Assembly: GCF_000484695.1 (NCBI RefSeq)
Contig: NZ_AXVR01000001.1
Location: forward strand, 264,022 to 328,021
Length of the DNA: 64,000 nucleotides
Reading direction: 5' to 3'
DNA from: Salinispora cortesiana
GTDB taxonomy: Bacteria; Actinomycetota; Actinomycetes; Mycobacteriales; Micromonosporaceae
Shown here: positions 22,668 through 30,906 of the stretch, piece after piece
Position numbering within the stretch: position 1 is the stretch's first letter
How the letters are laid out: each line of letters begins with the position of its first letter
Notes under the pieces: model-generated
Told to the model about the DNA's origin: nothing
Databases searched by the model: none
What the model saw: only the letters and a program-made list of their open reading frames with translations
Position numbers and translations under genes: made by a program

Positions 22668-23578
22668 GCGCTCACCCGCGCTGGCGGAGCTGATCTGGAC
22701 GGGCCGACGCTGACCACCACCCGTTCCCGGCTACCGGTCACGGCGTGCTGGTGCTGCGGCTCCGCGTACCGGGTCAGCCCGAGCACGGCGGCGAGGGTGA
22801 CCAGGAAGCCGGCCGCGGCCAGCCACTCCCGTCCCGGCCAGATCTGGTCGCCGAGCAGCAGCAGCCCGATGATGGCGGCCGGCACCGCCCCGGCCGCGTC
22901 CATCGCGGCGACGGCGGCCGTGGTTGACCCGCGTTGCATCGCCAGGCCGAGGAGGAGCTGGCCGATGACTGAGTGGGCCACCAGCAGGTAGAACAGCGGA
23001 TTGCCGAGGAACTCCTCCGCCGAGTGGGTCGAGGCGAGTGGCCGGGCCGCCACCGCCGCGGCAGAGAAGGCCAGGCCGGCGAGGGAGCCGAGCGCGACCG
23101 ATCCGGGCGCGCCGTGCAGCCGTACCGCGAAGAAGCCCAGTAGGGCGATCACGCCGAAGGTCGCCGCCAGGGTGACCAGGCCGGCGGTGCCGAGCTGCCG
23201 GGAGGGCGCTGGCCGGGCCGAGAGCACCAGCCCGGTGATCCCGGCGACGAGCAGCACCAGCAGAACGACCTCCGCCCTGGGCAGTCGCCACCTCAGCAGG
23301 AGCACCCCGAGGAGCGCGGTCACGCCGAGCCCCGCCGCCATGCTGGCCTGCACCAGGAAGAGCGGAAGGTCCCGTCGGGCCAGAAAGGCCAGCACGAAGC
23401 CGCCGACCTGGCAGCCCAGACCGAGCAGGTAGGTGCGGTGTCCGGCCAGTCGCAGCAGCAACCCCGGATCGAACGAGTGGTGCACGGTGGTGCGGGCCGC
23501 CGCGACCGACTGGAGCAGGTTGGCGACCCCGTAAGCGATGATCATTGCCGCGAGGAAGCACCAACCGGAGGAAACCAC
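22622..23578 (-). CDS. EamA/DMT-like multi-spanning membrane protein
   Basis: A 318-residue integral membrane protein with about nine or ten helices in an EamA/DMT-like arrangement, ending in a cytoplasmic basic tail. GTG 23578 is chosen because TATCCT lies 6 nt upstream (leaderless pattern) and the first helix (FLAAMIIAYGVANLLQ) begins directly after. The frame is open to 23623 without other support. The substrate is unknown. Its start lies 42 nt from the end of hisN. Confidence 0.78.
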   Translation of the reverse strand: MVSSGWCFLAAMIIAYGVANLLQSVAAARTTVHHSFDPGLLLRLAGHRTYLLGLGCQVGGFVLAFLARRDLPLFLVQASMAAGLGVTALLGVLLLRWRLPRAEVVLLVLLVAGITGLVLSARPAPSRQLGTAGLVTLAATFGVIALLGFFAVRLHGAPGSVALGSLAGLAFSAAAVAARPLASTHSAEEFLGNPLFYLLVAHSVIGQLLLGLAMQRGSTTAAVAAMDAAGAVPAAIIGLLLLGDQIWPGREWLAAAGFLVTLAAVLGLTRYAEPQHQHAVTGSRERVVVSVGPSRSAPPARVSAQAASTGARQRATRS

Positions 23579-23619
23579 AGCGCGAGGATAGAGGCTGGCC
23601 GAAATCAGTGCGCAGGTGC

Positions 23620-24423
23620 TCAACCCAGGCGGGCGAGGACGCCGGTGTGCAGCGGACCGTTCGTGGCGATCGCGCTGATCGGGCCGGAGCCGATGTCCCC
23701 GGGGGCGGGCTGGCCCGCCAGGTCAGTGAAGGTGCCGCCCGCCTCGGTCACGATCGGCACCAGCGCGGCGATGTCCCACAGCGACAGCTCCGGCTCCACC
23801 ATGATGTCCAGCGCGCCCTCGGCCAGCAGCATGTAGCCGTAGAAGTCGCCGTACGCCCGACTGCGCCACGCGTCTCGCATGAGCTGTAGGACCGCCGGCA
23901 GCCGGCCGTTCTCCTCCCAGCCGCCGAGCGAGGAGTAGCAGAAGCTGGCATCGGTCAGCTCGGCCACCGCCGACACCCGGATCGGCGCACCGGACGCCCG
24001 GTCCGGCCCCGCGTACGCCCCCTCGCCGAGCGCCCCCCACCAGCGCCGCCCCAGGGCCGGTGCGGAGACCAGACCGGTGACCGGTTTGTCCCCCTCGAGT
24101 AGGGCGATGAGCGTGGCCCACACCGGTACGCCGCGAATGAAGTTCTTCGTCCCGTCGATCGGGTCGATCACCCACCGCCGCCCGCCTGGGTCGGCGGCGG
24201 GCTGCTCGCCGTACTCCTCGCCGAGTAGGCCGTCGTCGGGGCGCTCGGCGGCGAGTAGGGCCCGGATCTCCTGCTCGACCGCGGTGTCGGCGTCGGAGAC
24301 GGGGGTGAGATCCGGCTTCGTGTCCACCCGAAGGTCCAGGGCGCGAAACCGTGCGGCGGAGACCGCGTCGGCGGCGTCCGCGAGGCGGTGGGCGAGGGTG
24401 ATGTCGGCGGCGTAACCCTTCAT
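23620..24423 (-). CDS. hisN: Histidinol-phosphatase / inositol-monophosphatase family
   Basis: A 267-residue Mg-dependent phosphatase of the IMPase fold; actinobacterial members of this type (HisN) dephosphorylate histidinol phosphate. Metal-binding motifs: GEEYG near 70, WVIDPIDGTKNF near 85, and LSLWDIAALVPI near 215. ATG 24423 has TACTGT 7 nt upstream, a leaderless arrangement. It sits with rsgA and aroA on the same strand, a common actinomycete neighbourhood. An inositol-1-phosphatase role is the alternative. Confidence 0.87.
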   Translation of the reverse strand: MKGYAADITLAHRLADAADAVSAARFRALDLRVDTKPDLTPVSDADTAVEQEIRALLAAERPDDGLLGEEYGEQPAADPGGRRWVIDPIDGTKNFIRGVPVWATLIALLEGDKPVTGLVSAPALGRRWWGALGEGAYAGPDRASGAPIRVSAVAELTDASFCYSSLGGWEENGRLPAVLQLMRDAWRSRAYGDFYGYMLLAEGALDIMVEPELSLWDIAALVPIVTEAGGTFTDLAGQPAPGDIGSGPISAIATNGPLHTGVLARLG

Positions 24424-24448
24424 CCCGGGAACAGTAGTGCCGGTCTGG

Positions 24449-25573
24449 TCAGCTTCCCGCCGACGGGCTACTCGGGTCTCGGGAACTGGGCTTGGTGCGC
24501 GGCTCGCTTTCGCCCGTGCGCGAGGCGAGGAGCCGCCGGTACGAGGCCAGCCGGCGCGGGTCGGCCTGGCCGGCGGCGACCCGGGCGCCCAGCCCGCAGC
24601 GCGGCTCACCGGCGGCGTGTGGGCAGTTCGTCGGGCAGTCGGCCGCCCCCTCGGCGAGGTCGGGAAAGCCGTGTAGCAGGCTCTCGGCGGAGACGTGGGC
24701 GAGCCCGAAGCTGCGAATTCCCGGGGTGTCGATGATCCAGCCCTGGGCGGCGTCGGCGACCGACGGCAGCTGTAGCGCCACCACGCTGGTTGACGTGTGC
24801 CGGCCCCGACCGATCGCGCTGACCTGGCCAACTGCCCGGGTGGCTGCGGGGACCAGGCGGTTGACCAGTGTCGACTTGCCTACCCCGGAGTGCCCCACCA
24901 GCACCGAGATCCGTCCGGCGAGCCGGCCGCGTAGCGCGTCCAGGGTCGAGTCGGGGCAGATCAGGACGGAGGGCAGCTCCAGTTCGGCGTAGTACCCGAG
25001 CACCTCCTCCGGCCCGGCGAGGTCGGCCTTGGTGAGGCAGAGCAGCGGCTCGATGTCGGCGTCGTACGCGGCTACCAGGCAGCGGTCGATGAAGCCGGTC
25101 CGGGGCGGCGGATCGGCCAGTGCGCTGACGATCACGAGTTGGTCGGCGTTGGCGACGACGACCCGTTCCAGGCGCCCTTCGGCGGTGGTCGCGTCATCCT
25201 CGGCGGTGCGTCGCAGCACTGAGCTGCGGCTGGCTATGCGGACGATCCGGGCCAGCGCCCCGGGCTGACCGGAGGTGTCGCCAACCAGCCCAACCCGGTC
25301 GCCCACCACGACGGACTTGCGGCCCAACTCCCGGGCCCGCATCGCGGTCACCGGCGCCTGCTTCGGGTCGGCGTCCTCCAGTACGCAGGTGTAGCGCCCT
25401 CGGTCCACGGCGGTGACGAACCCCTCGACCGCGTCCGCGTGGCGTGGCCGCCTCCGGGTACGTGGGCGTGAGGACCTGCCGGGCCGAATCCGGACGTCGT
25501 CCTCGTCGTACTCCCGCCGCCTCGTCGCCAGGACAGCTCCCCTCAGCTCTTGCCGGTCACCATCGCTGACCAT
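24449..25573 (-). CDS. rsgA: Small-subunit ribosome biogenesis GTPase RsgA
   Basis: A 374-residue circularly permuted GTPase that matures the 30S subunit. Motif order G4-G1-G3 is visible: TKAD near 200, P-loop GHSGVGKST near 240, DTPG near 290. An OB-fold lies before these, and the zinc knuckle C-x4-C...C (DCPTNCPHAAGEPRC) is at about 325. The N-terminal Arg-rich segment (REYDEDDVRIRPGRSSRPRTRRRPRH) is typical. ATG 25573 overlaps the end of aroA by 31 bp, implying coupled expression; the exact start is uncertain. Confidence 0.93.
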   Translation of the reverse strand: MVSDGDRQELRGAVLATRRREYDEDDVRIRPGRSSRPRTRRRPRHADAVEGFVTAVDRGRYTCVLEDADPKQAPVTAMRARELGRKSVVVGDRVGLVGDTSGQPGALARIVRIASRSSVLRRTAEDDATTAEGRLERVVVANADQLVIVSALADPPPRTGFIDRCLVAAYDADIEPLLCLTKADLAGPEEVLGYYAELELPSVLICPDSTLDALRGRLAGRISVLVGHSGVGKSTLVNRLVPAATRAVGQVSAIGRGRHTSTSVVALQLPSVADAAQGWIIDTPGIRSFGLAHVSAESLLHGFPDLAEGAADCPTNCPHAAGEPRCGLGARVAAGQADPRRLASYRRLLASRTGESEPRTKPSSRDPSSPSAGS

Positions 25574-26844
25574 AGCGCCGGGAATTCCGGCATCGTCTTC
25601 GAGGTGCAGGCAACGTCGCTCAGCTCGATGCCGGGCACGGCCAGCCCGGCGATCGCGGCGGCGTGTGCCATCCGATGGTCGTGGTAGGTCTCAAACACTC
25701 CGCCGCGAAGCGGCCGGGGTCGGATCGCCAGCCCGTCCTGGGATTCGGTGAGGTCGGCGCCGAGAGCGGTGAACTCGCGGGCGAGCGCCGAGATTCGATC
25801 GGTCTCGTGCCCCCGGATGTGGGCGATCCCGGTAAACCGGGAGGGGGAGTCGGCGAGCATCGCCAGCGCGGTCAACGCCGGGGTCAGCTCGCTTACGTCG
25901 GAGAGGTCGGCGGTCAGGCCGTGCACGGTGCCGGTGCCCCGTACGGTCAGCCCGGCGGTGGAGAGGGACACCTCGCCCCCCATCGCCTGGAACAACCCGC
26001 GAAGCCGCTCGACTGGTTGGACACTGCCGCCCGGCCAGCCGGTAACGGTTACCTCTCCACCGGTGACCAGTGCGGCGGCGAAGAAGGGAACCGCGCCGGA
26101 GAGGTCTGGTTCGATTTCCCAGCCACGACCGGTCAGTGGGCCCGGCTCGACCGTCCAGACATTGGGGGTGGTGTCGTCGATGGCGGCACCGGCGGCTCGC
26201 AGCATCTGCACGGTCATCCGTAGGTGGGGCGCGGAGGGCACCGGCGGGCCGACGTGTCGAACGACCACCCCTCGGTCGAAGCGGGGAGCCGCCAGGAGTA
26301 GCCCGGAGACGAGCTGACTGGAGGCGCTGGCGTCGATCACGACCTCACCGCCGCGAATGCCTCCGCCACCGAGCACGGTCAGCGGCAGGCTCCCGGAGGC
26401 CGGCGAGGTGATCCGGACACCGAGGCGGCGCAGGGCGTCCAGGAGCGGCCCCAGCGGACGCTGGCGGGCCTGCGGGTCGCCGTCGAAGGTGATGCGACCG
26501 TCCGCGAGGCCGCCAACCGGGGGCAGGAAGCGCATCACCGTGCCGGCGAGGCCGACATCGATGTGCGCCGGCCCGGCCAGCGGGTGCGGCCGGACCAGCC
26601 AACGCTCGTCGTCGCTGATCGAGACGTGTGCACCCATCGCCCGTAGCCCGTTGGCCATCAACTCGGTGTCCCGGGCTCGCAGCGGCCGGGCGAGCGTCGA
26701 TGGGCCGGTAGCCAGGCCGCTGAGCACCAGGGCGCGCGCGGTGAGTGACTTGGAGCCGGGCAGGCGCAGCCTCGTCGAAACCGGGTCCGAGGCGGTCGGC
26801 GCGGTCCATGGCCGCAGCGGCCGGGTAGCGGTCAGATGTCCCAC
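25543..26844 (-). CDS. aroA: 3-phosphoshikimate 1-carboxyvinyltransferase (EPSP synthase)
   Basis: A 433-residue EPSP synthase, joining shikimate-3-phosphate and PEP in chorismate synthesis. Motifs: LPGSKSLTARALVLSGLA near 30 (S3P binding), LAGTVMRFLPP near 100 (PEP binding; the second hallmark), and DHRMAHAAAIAGLA near 395. GTG 26844 has CAGAAT 6 nt upstream (leaderless pattern). The L-A-G-T-V-M-R-F version is the usual actinobacterial form. Divergent from the SRAP gene. Confidence 0.95.
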   Translation of the reverse strand: MGHLTATRPLRPWTAPTASDPVSTRLRLPGSKSLTARALVLSGLATGPSTLARPLRARDTELMANGLRAMGAHVSISDDERWLVRPHPLAGPAHIDVGLAGTVMRFLPPVGGLADGRITFDGDPQARQRPLGPLLDALRRLGVRITSPASGSLPLTVLGGGGIRGGEVVIDASASSQLVSGLLLAAPRFDRGVVVRHVGPPVPSAPHLRMTVQMLRAAGAAIDDTTPNVWTVEPGPLTGRGWEIEPDLSGAVPFFAAALVTGGEVTVTGWPGGSVQPVERLRGLFQAMGGEVSLSTAGLTVRGTGTVHGLTADLSDVSELTPALTALAMLADSPSRFTGIAHIRGHETDRISALAREFTALGADLTESQDGLAIRPRPLRGGVFETYHDHRMAHAAAIAGLAVPGIELSDVACTSKTMPEFPALWSAMVTGKS

Positions 26845-26949
26845 GGTTACATTCTGCCGCCTTCACTAACGGTCATTGTCGGCTACCCCCGGTTGTCGGC
26901 CCGGTTCGCGGGACGGCGGGCGACCGGTTGGGGCGCTAGCGTGTCCGGT

Positions 26950-27669
26950 GTGTGCGGGAGATACGCGACGACCCGGTCCGCGGGGGACCTGAGCGCGATG
27001 TTCGAGTCGTACGACGAAACGGGTGGTCGGCTCGGCGCGGCCTACAACGTCGCCCCCACCGATCCGGTGCCGTTGGTGCAGACCACCGCGGCGGGCCAGC
27101 GGGTGCTCTCGCTGGGGCGCTGGGGCTTCGTCCCGGCTTGGTCGCGCTCCCTGGCCGGCGCTGCTCGCATGATCAATGCTCGGGCTGAGACGGTGGCCAC
27201 GAGTCGGGCGTATGCCCGTGCCTTCGCCCGCCACCGGTGTCTGCTGCCGGCGGACGGGTGGTACGAGTGGGTCCGTCATCCGGGTGGCAAGCAGGCGTAC
27301 TACCTGACGCCCCGAGACGGCTCGCCGGTCGTCTTCGCCGGCATTTGGTCGGTGTGGGAGGGCCCGGGCGGTCCGTTGCGCACCTGCAGCATCGTGACCA
27401 CCCCGGCCCGCGGTGACCTGGCCGACGTGCACGACCGGATGCCGCTGTTGGTGCCCATCGAGCGGTGGGGTGCCTGGCTGGGGTCCACGGACCGGCCGGA
27501 GGACCTGCTCGCCCCGCCGTCGCTGGAGTGGCTGGCCGGGCTGGAGATCCGTCCGGTTGGGCCGGCGGTTGGCAATGTCCGTAACGACGGTCCGAGCCTC
27601 GTCGAACGGGTCACCGCGTCGGCGCCGCGCCGGCGTGGCAGCGGGCTCGGGGAGGAGACGCTTTTCTGA
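26950..27669 (+). CDS. SOS response-associated peptidase (SRAP/HMCES family)
   Basis: A 239-residue SRAP protein that covalently caps abasic sites in single-stranded DNA through the amino-terminal cysteine. Cys2 directly follows the GTG start (CGRYA), which fixes the start at 26950. Other hallmarks: YNVAPTDPVP, GFVPAW, MINARAETV near 75 (Asn and Glu of the active site), CLLPADGWYEW near 100, and the conserved His in VHDRMPLLV near 160. TAGCGT lies 7 nt upstream (leaderless pattern). Mycobacteria also keep SRAP next to aroA. Confidence 0.94.
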   Translation: MCGRYATTRSAGDLSAMFESYDETGGRLGAAYNVAPTDPVPLVQTTAAGQRVLSLGRWGFVPAWSRSLAGAARMINARAETVATSRAYARAFARHRCLLPADGWYEWVRHPGGKQAYYLTPRDGSPVVFAGIWSVWEGPGGPLRTCSIVTTPARGDLADVHDRMPLLVPIERWGAWLGSTDRPEDLLAPPSLEWLAGLEIRPVGPAVGNVRNDGPSLVERVTASAPRRRGSGLGEETLF

Positions 27670-27753
27670 CGTATTCGCGACTTTGGGCCAGGTGATTTGT
27701 CGGCTTTAAGGGCAAAACTTTCTTGGTTAATTCAACTTTTTCCCGCTACCCCT

Positions 27754-27780
27754 TGTATCGACTTCAAAAAGTGCGATACA
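27754..27780. promoter_or_regulatory. Inverted repeat upstream of the WhiB gene at 27.9 kb
   Basis: TGTATCG (27754-27760) and CGATACA (27774-27780) flank an inner ACTT/AAGT pairing, almost an 11-bp hairpin with one bulged G. It lies in a locally AT-rich stretch 80 nt before the WhiB start and is not followed by a U-tract, so an operator or leader structure is more likely than a terminator of the SRAP gene. Confidence 0.5.
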
Positions 27781-27860
27781 CCAGAGCGCCGGTGGTGGGC
27801 GTCGATTCGCATGCGGCGAGTCGCGCCCTAGATTTCCGGTCCCACGGGGGAGGTGGGTGG

Positions 27861-28250
27861 ATGACCAGGGCACGTATGCCCCGTCCACACGAGGTTGCTG
27901 CTGCACGACGTGACACGCGCCTGTTGCGGGCCCTGCACGAACGTCAGCGAGACGAAGCATGGCGTACCAGAGGCCTCTGCCAAAGCGTTGACCCGGAAAC
28001 CTTCTTTCCGGCGCCAAACGAGCCGGCGGACGCCGCCATGGCGCTCTGTCACACCTGCGACGTGCAGGGTGCCTGTCTCGCCTGGGCGCTGGAGGTCGGC
28101 GACTGCTATGGCGTCTGGGGTGGCACCACCCCACGCGAGCGCCGGGCCATGCTGGTCGCCTGGCGCGGCGAGGTTGCGCCGGCACTGACCGACGCTGCCC
28201 GGCCGCTGGTCCGGGGCCGACGGCTGGCCCCGGTGTCACTCGGGCGTTGA
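27861..28250 (+). CDS. WhiB-family iron-sulfur regulator (class unassigned)
   Basis: A 129-residue WhiB-like protein with the four-cysteine pattern: GLC near residue 39, then C-x2-C and C-x5-C in LCHTCDVQGACLAWAL. The YGVWGG turn is at about 91-96, followed by a basic region. Unlike WhiB1 (85 aa) it has a 38-residue basic N-terminal extension, and it lacks the AT-hook of WhiB7. ATG follows GGGGGAGGTGG. The long promoter region with a strong inverted repeat suggests dedicated regulation. I cannot place it in a named WhiB class. Confidence 0.92.
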   Translation: MTRARMPRPHEVAAARRDTRLLRALHERQRDEAWRTRGLCQSVDPETFFPAPNEPADAAMALCHTCDVQGACLAWALEVGDCYGVWGGTTPRERRAMLVAWRGEVAPALTDAARPLVRGRRLAPVSLGR

Positions 28251-28302
28251 GGTCGGCGCGGCCGCGTGACCGGAGCAGCGGCGCGACGGTCAGAATAGTT
28301 GG

Positions 28303-28971
28303 GTGACGCCGACCGAGGAGATCATCACTGCGCACGGGCCAGCCGGAGTGCAGCTTGACCAGCCAGCCGGTCCGCCGGCCGCTCTGTTGGTGCTCGGTCA
28401 CGGAGCGGGCGGCGGGGTGGATGCGCCGGACCTGCTAGCGCTCCGAGACGCCGCGCTGGCCGCTGGCCTGGTTGTTGCCCGCGTGACTCAGCCCTACCGG
28501 CTCGCGGGCCGGCGTGCGCCCGCGCCCGCGCGGCAGCTCGACGTGGCCTGGACAGTGGTGCTGTCCGTGCTGCGGGCGCGGTGCCCGGAAGTTCCGCTGG
28601 TGGTCGGCGGCCGCTCCAGTGGTGCCCGGGTGGCCTGCCGTACCGCCGACGCGGTTGGGGCAGCCGGCGTGGTGGCCCTGGCGTTTCCGCTGCACCCACC
28701 GGGCCGACCGGAGCGGTCTCGCGCCGCCGAGCTGCCGGCCAGCGTGCCAACGTTGGTGGTGAACGGTGACCGGGACCCGTTCGGGATGCCGGTGGCCGCG
28801 GTGCCGACGGTGCGTGTCATCGCCCGGCCGGGGGAACGGCATGAGCTGCGCAAGGATCCGCTGGGCACGGCGGCGGTCGTCCTCGACTGGCTGCGAGCCG
28901 GTGGCTGGACCCGCCCCTGCGGATCGGTCGTCGCGGGGAGCCCACCGTCCGACCGCGCCGATGAGGCGTGA
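28303..28971 (+). CDS. Alpha/beta hydrolase of the KAT11/dienelactone-hydrolase-like type
   Basis: A 222-residue alpha/beta-hydrolase. The nucleophile elbow GGRSSGARVA lies near residue 102, the acid is in VNGDRDPFG near 150, and the base His is in PGERHEL near 180. An N-terminal VLGHGAGGG oxyanion loop lies near 30. GTG 28303 has CAGAAT 6 nt upstream, a leaderless arrangement. No signal peptide. The substrate is unknown. Confidence 0.85.
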   Translation: MTPTEEIITAHGPAGVQLDQPAGPPAALLVLGHGAGGGVDAPDLLALRDAALAAGLVVARVTQPYRLAGRRAPAPARQLDVAWTVVLSVLRARCPEVPLVVGGRSSGARVACRTADAVGAAGVVALAFPLHPPGRPERSRAAELPASVPTLVVNGDRDPFGMPVAAVPTVRVIARPGERHELRKDPLGTAAVVLDWLRAGGWTRPCGSVVAGSPPSDRADEA

Positions 28972-29112
28972 CCGCGGTGGGAGACTCTCGTTGCTCTGGA
29001 TGGTGCCGCCCGCCCCAGCCCGGCGGCGGCGCCGGTCCTCCCGGGCCCTTCCTGGTCCCAGCTCCGGTCCCCGCCGAGGTCGGGCCGGGACCAGGAAAGG
29101 GGGCCGATGGCT

Positions 29113-29139
29113 GGAATTCCCGCCCCGCCGACCTGCGTT
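29113..29139 (+). promoter_or_regulatory. Candidate SigH-type autoregulatory promoter
   Basis: GGAAT (29113-29117), 19 bp, then GTT (29137-29139). These are the SigR/SigH recognition elements and match the candidate element upstream of mrx1 in spacing. Transcription from here would start near 29146, upstream of an in-frame GTG (29179) with a strong ribosome site, so it could express a long SigH isoform. Confidence 0.6.
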
Positions 29140-29376
29140 ACACCCCGCGGATGTCTTTTCCGACGAGGGGGGTGGCCGGTGCCGGTCGAGACGCAGGCCC
29201 GGGAGCTGGACGATCAGGACACGCGGCGGCTGCACCGCGTGCTGGCGGGGCCGAGCTGGCCGGCAATGGCGTCGGCGGCCCGGGTCTCGGTCGGGCACCT
29301 GGGCGGAAGTGAATCTGTCGGCGATCGGTTACACGTATCCTCGGCGAGAAAACATCCGACCCGAGGGGATGTGCGG

Positions 29377-29985
29377 TTGACCACCGAGAAGACGGACGAG
29401 CGCAGGGCCCGCTTCGAGCGGGACGCGATGCCCTTCGTTGACCAGCTCTACGCTGCTGGGCTACGGATGACCCGCAACCCCGCAGATGCCGAGGACCTGG
29501 TCCAGGAGACGTACCTGAAGGCGTACGCGGCCTTTCACCAGTTCGAGCAGGGCACCAACCTGAAGGCCTGGCTGTATCGAATCCTGACCAATACCTACAT
29601 CAACTCCTACCGGCGACGGCAGCGGCAGCCGATTCAGGCGCCGACCGATGAGATCACCGACTGGCAGCTCGCCGAGGCCGAGTCGCACACCTCCAGCGGG
29701 CTGCGCTCCGCTGAGACGGAGGCGCTGGACCGGTTGCCGGACAGCGACATCAAGCAGGCCCTCCAGCAGCTACCCGAGGAGTTCCGGCTGGCTGTCTACC
29801 TCACCGATGTCGAGGGCTTCTCCTACAAGGAGGTTGCCGAGATCATGGGTACGCCGATCGGCACAGTGATGTCGCGCCTACACCGCGGCCGTCGTAACTT
29901 GCGCAAGCTGCTGGAGCAGTATGCGGCCGAGCGGGGCTTCAGCTCTGCGTCGTCGGCCAAGGGCTCGACCGGCCGGGGGGTGTGA
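29377..29985 (+). CDS. sigH: RNA polymerase sigma factor SigH (SigR-type ECF sigma)
   Basis: A 202-residue group-4 sigma factor that directs thiol-oxidative and heat-stress transcription. Region 2 is [35 protein letters not shown] (about 38-72); region 4 is [42 protein letters not shown] (about 140-182). The TTG at 29377 has GGGG 8 nt upstream and yields the conserved N-terminus. The frame is open for 90 codons upstream, with a good GTG at 29179 that would add 66 residues, like the SigR' isoform of Streptomyces. The rshA anti-sigma gene starts 1 nt after the stop. Confidence 0.94.
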   Translation: MTTEKTDERRARFERDAMPFVDQLYAAGLRMTRNPADAEDLVQETYLKAYAAFHQFEQGTNLKAWLYRILTNTYINSYRRRQRQPIQAPTDEITDWQLAEAESHTSSGLRSAETEALDRLPDSDIKQALQQLPEEFRLAVYLTDVEGFSYKEVAEIMGTPIGTVMSRLHRGRRNLRKLLEQYAAERGFSSASSAKGSTGRGV

Positions 29986-29986
29986 C

Positions 29987-30274
29987 GTGAGTTGTGGAGA
30001 GCCGCACGAGACGGACTGCCGTGAGGTGTTGGCGGAGGTCTACCTGTACCTGGACCTGGAGTGCGCCGAGGAGCGGCGAAAGCTGATCCGGCACCACCTC
30101 GACGAGTGTGGTCCGTGCCTGCGCGAATACGGCATCGAGCAGGAGGTCCAGGCGCTCGTGGCCCGCTGCTGCGGCAATGAGACCGCTCCTGACCAGCTTC
30201 GCGAGCGGCTCCGCAGCAAGCTCGCCGAACTTGTGGTCTTCGGCAGCAGTGAGTCGCGCGAGTTGGCTGACTGA
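29987..30274 (+). CDS. rshA: Anti-sigma factor RshA/RsrA (ZAS family)
   Basis: A 95-residue zinc-binding anti-sigma factor that sequesters SigH in the reduced state and releases it when its cysteines oxidise. The ZAS motif H-x3-C-x2-C is clear as HHLDECGPC near residues 36-44, with an additional Cys near the N-terminus (DCREV) and a CC pair near 60. GTG start 1 nt after the sigH stop codon, so translation is coupled. The stem-loop that follows ends the operon. Confidence 0.93.
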   Translation: MSCGEPHETDCREVLAEVYLYLDLECAEERRKLIRHHLDECGPCLREYGIEQEVQALVARCCGNETAPDQLRERLRSKLAELVVFGSSESRELAD

Positions 30275-30288
30275 CCGGGTGACACCCC

Positions 30289-30320
30289 GGTGGCCCGGAC
30301 CGATCTCGGTCCGGGCCACC
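30289..30320. terminator. Bidirectional terminator between rshA and bL37
   Basis: A 15-bp perfect inverted repeat (30289-30303 with 30306-30320), between convergent genes; the tight centre would open into a larger loop. Confidence 0.7.
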
Positions 30321-30366
30321 GTCGTTCCCGCTGGCCGAGCCGGCTGGGCCCGGTCGCGGTGGTGGC

Positions 30367-30441
30367 TCAGGAGTTGGGGCGCTTGCCGTGGTTGGCCGCG
30401 CCCTTCTTGCGGGCCTTCTTCTTCCGGGCCCTCTTGGCCAT
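30367..30441 (-). CDS. 50S ribosomal protein bL37 (AURKAIP1/COX24-type small basic protein)
   Basis: A 24-codon gene encoding a Lys/Arg-rich peptide that starts MAKRARKKKARKK and ends ANHGKRPNS. It resembles actinobacterial bL37, a 24-residue protein first seen in mycobacterial ribosome structures (MAKRGRKK...ANHGKRPN). ATG has a perfect GGAGG 6 nt upstream. It is convergent with rshA and shares the terminator. It is shorter than normal gene-calling limits. Confidence 0.88.
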   Translation of the reverse strand: MAKRARKKKARKKGAANHGKRPNS

Positions 30442-30690
30442 GGTGACCTCCTCGTTGGTGGGGCGCCACGGCGGCGTGACCGCCGCGGCGGGAAACCGGA
30501 CGCGTCCGACCCTAGTGCCGTTGCCGCCGGCTGGCGGGCCCGGCCCGCGGCTTCGCCCGGCGCGGGGCAGGCGCCGTTACTTGAGGCGTGCTCGGGCGGG
30601 ACTGGCTTGTCTTGGCGTGGCCGCCCCGCCCCGACCCGGCTCATGATTGGATACGTCGGCAGGACAGTCGCGAGAGAAAGGGCTGTGGAG

Positions 30691-30906
30691 ATGGCCGAGG
30701 AGATCCGCGCCGAGATGGTGGCGAACGTCTGGAAGGTCGTCGCGTCGGCCGGGGACACCGTGTCCGAGGGGGACACGCTGGTGATCCTGGAGTCGATGAA
30801 GATGGAGATCCCGGTCGTCAGCGAGTCCGACGGCGTCGTGCAGGAGCTGGCGGTCAACGAGGGAGACGTGGTGCAGGACGGCGACCTGATCGCGGTGATC
30901 GGTTGA
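30691..30906 (+). CDS. Biotin/lipoyl attachment protein TB7.3
   Basis: A 71-residue stand-alone biotinyl domain. The biotin-accepting lysine is in ESMKMEIPV near residue 37. The whole protein is one beta-barrel hammerhead domain, as in mycobacterial TB7.3 (Rv3221c), which lies near sigH/rshA there too. ATG 30691 with AAAGGG upstream. No carboxylase subunit is adjacent, so the partner enzyme is unknown. Its stop overlaps the start of the next gene. Confidence 0.92.
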   Translation: MAEEIRAEMVANVWKVVASAGDTVSEGDTLVILESMKMEIPVVSESDGVVQELAVNEGDVVQDGDLIAVIG

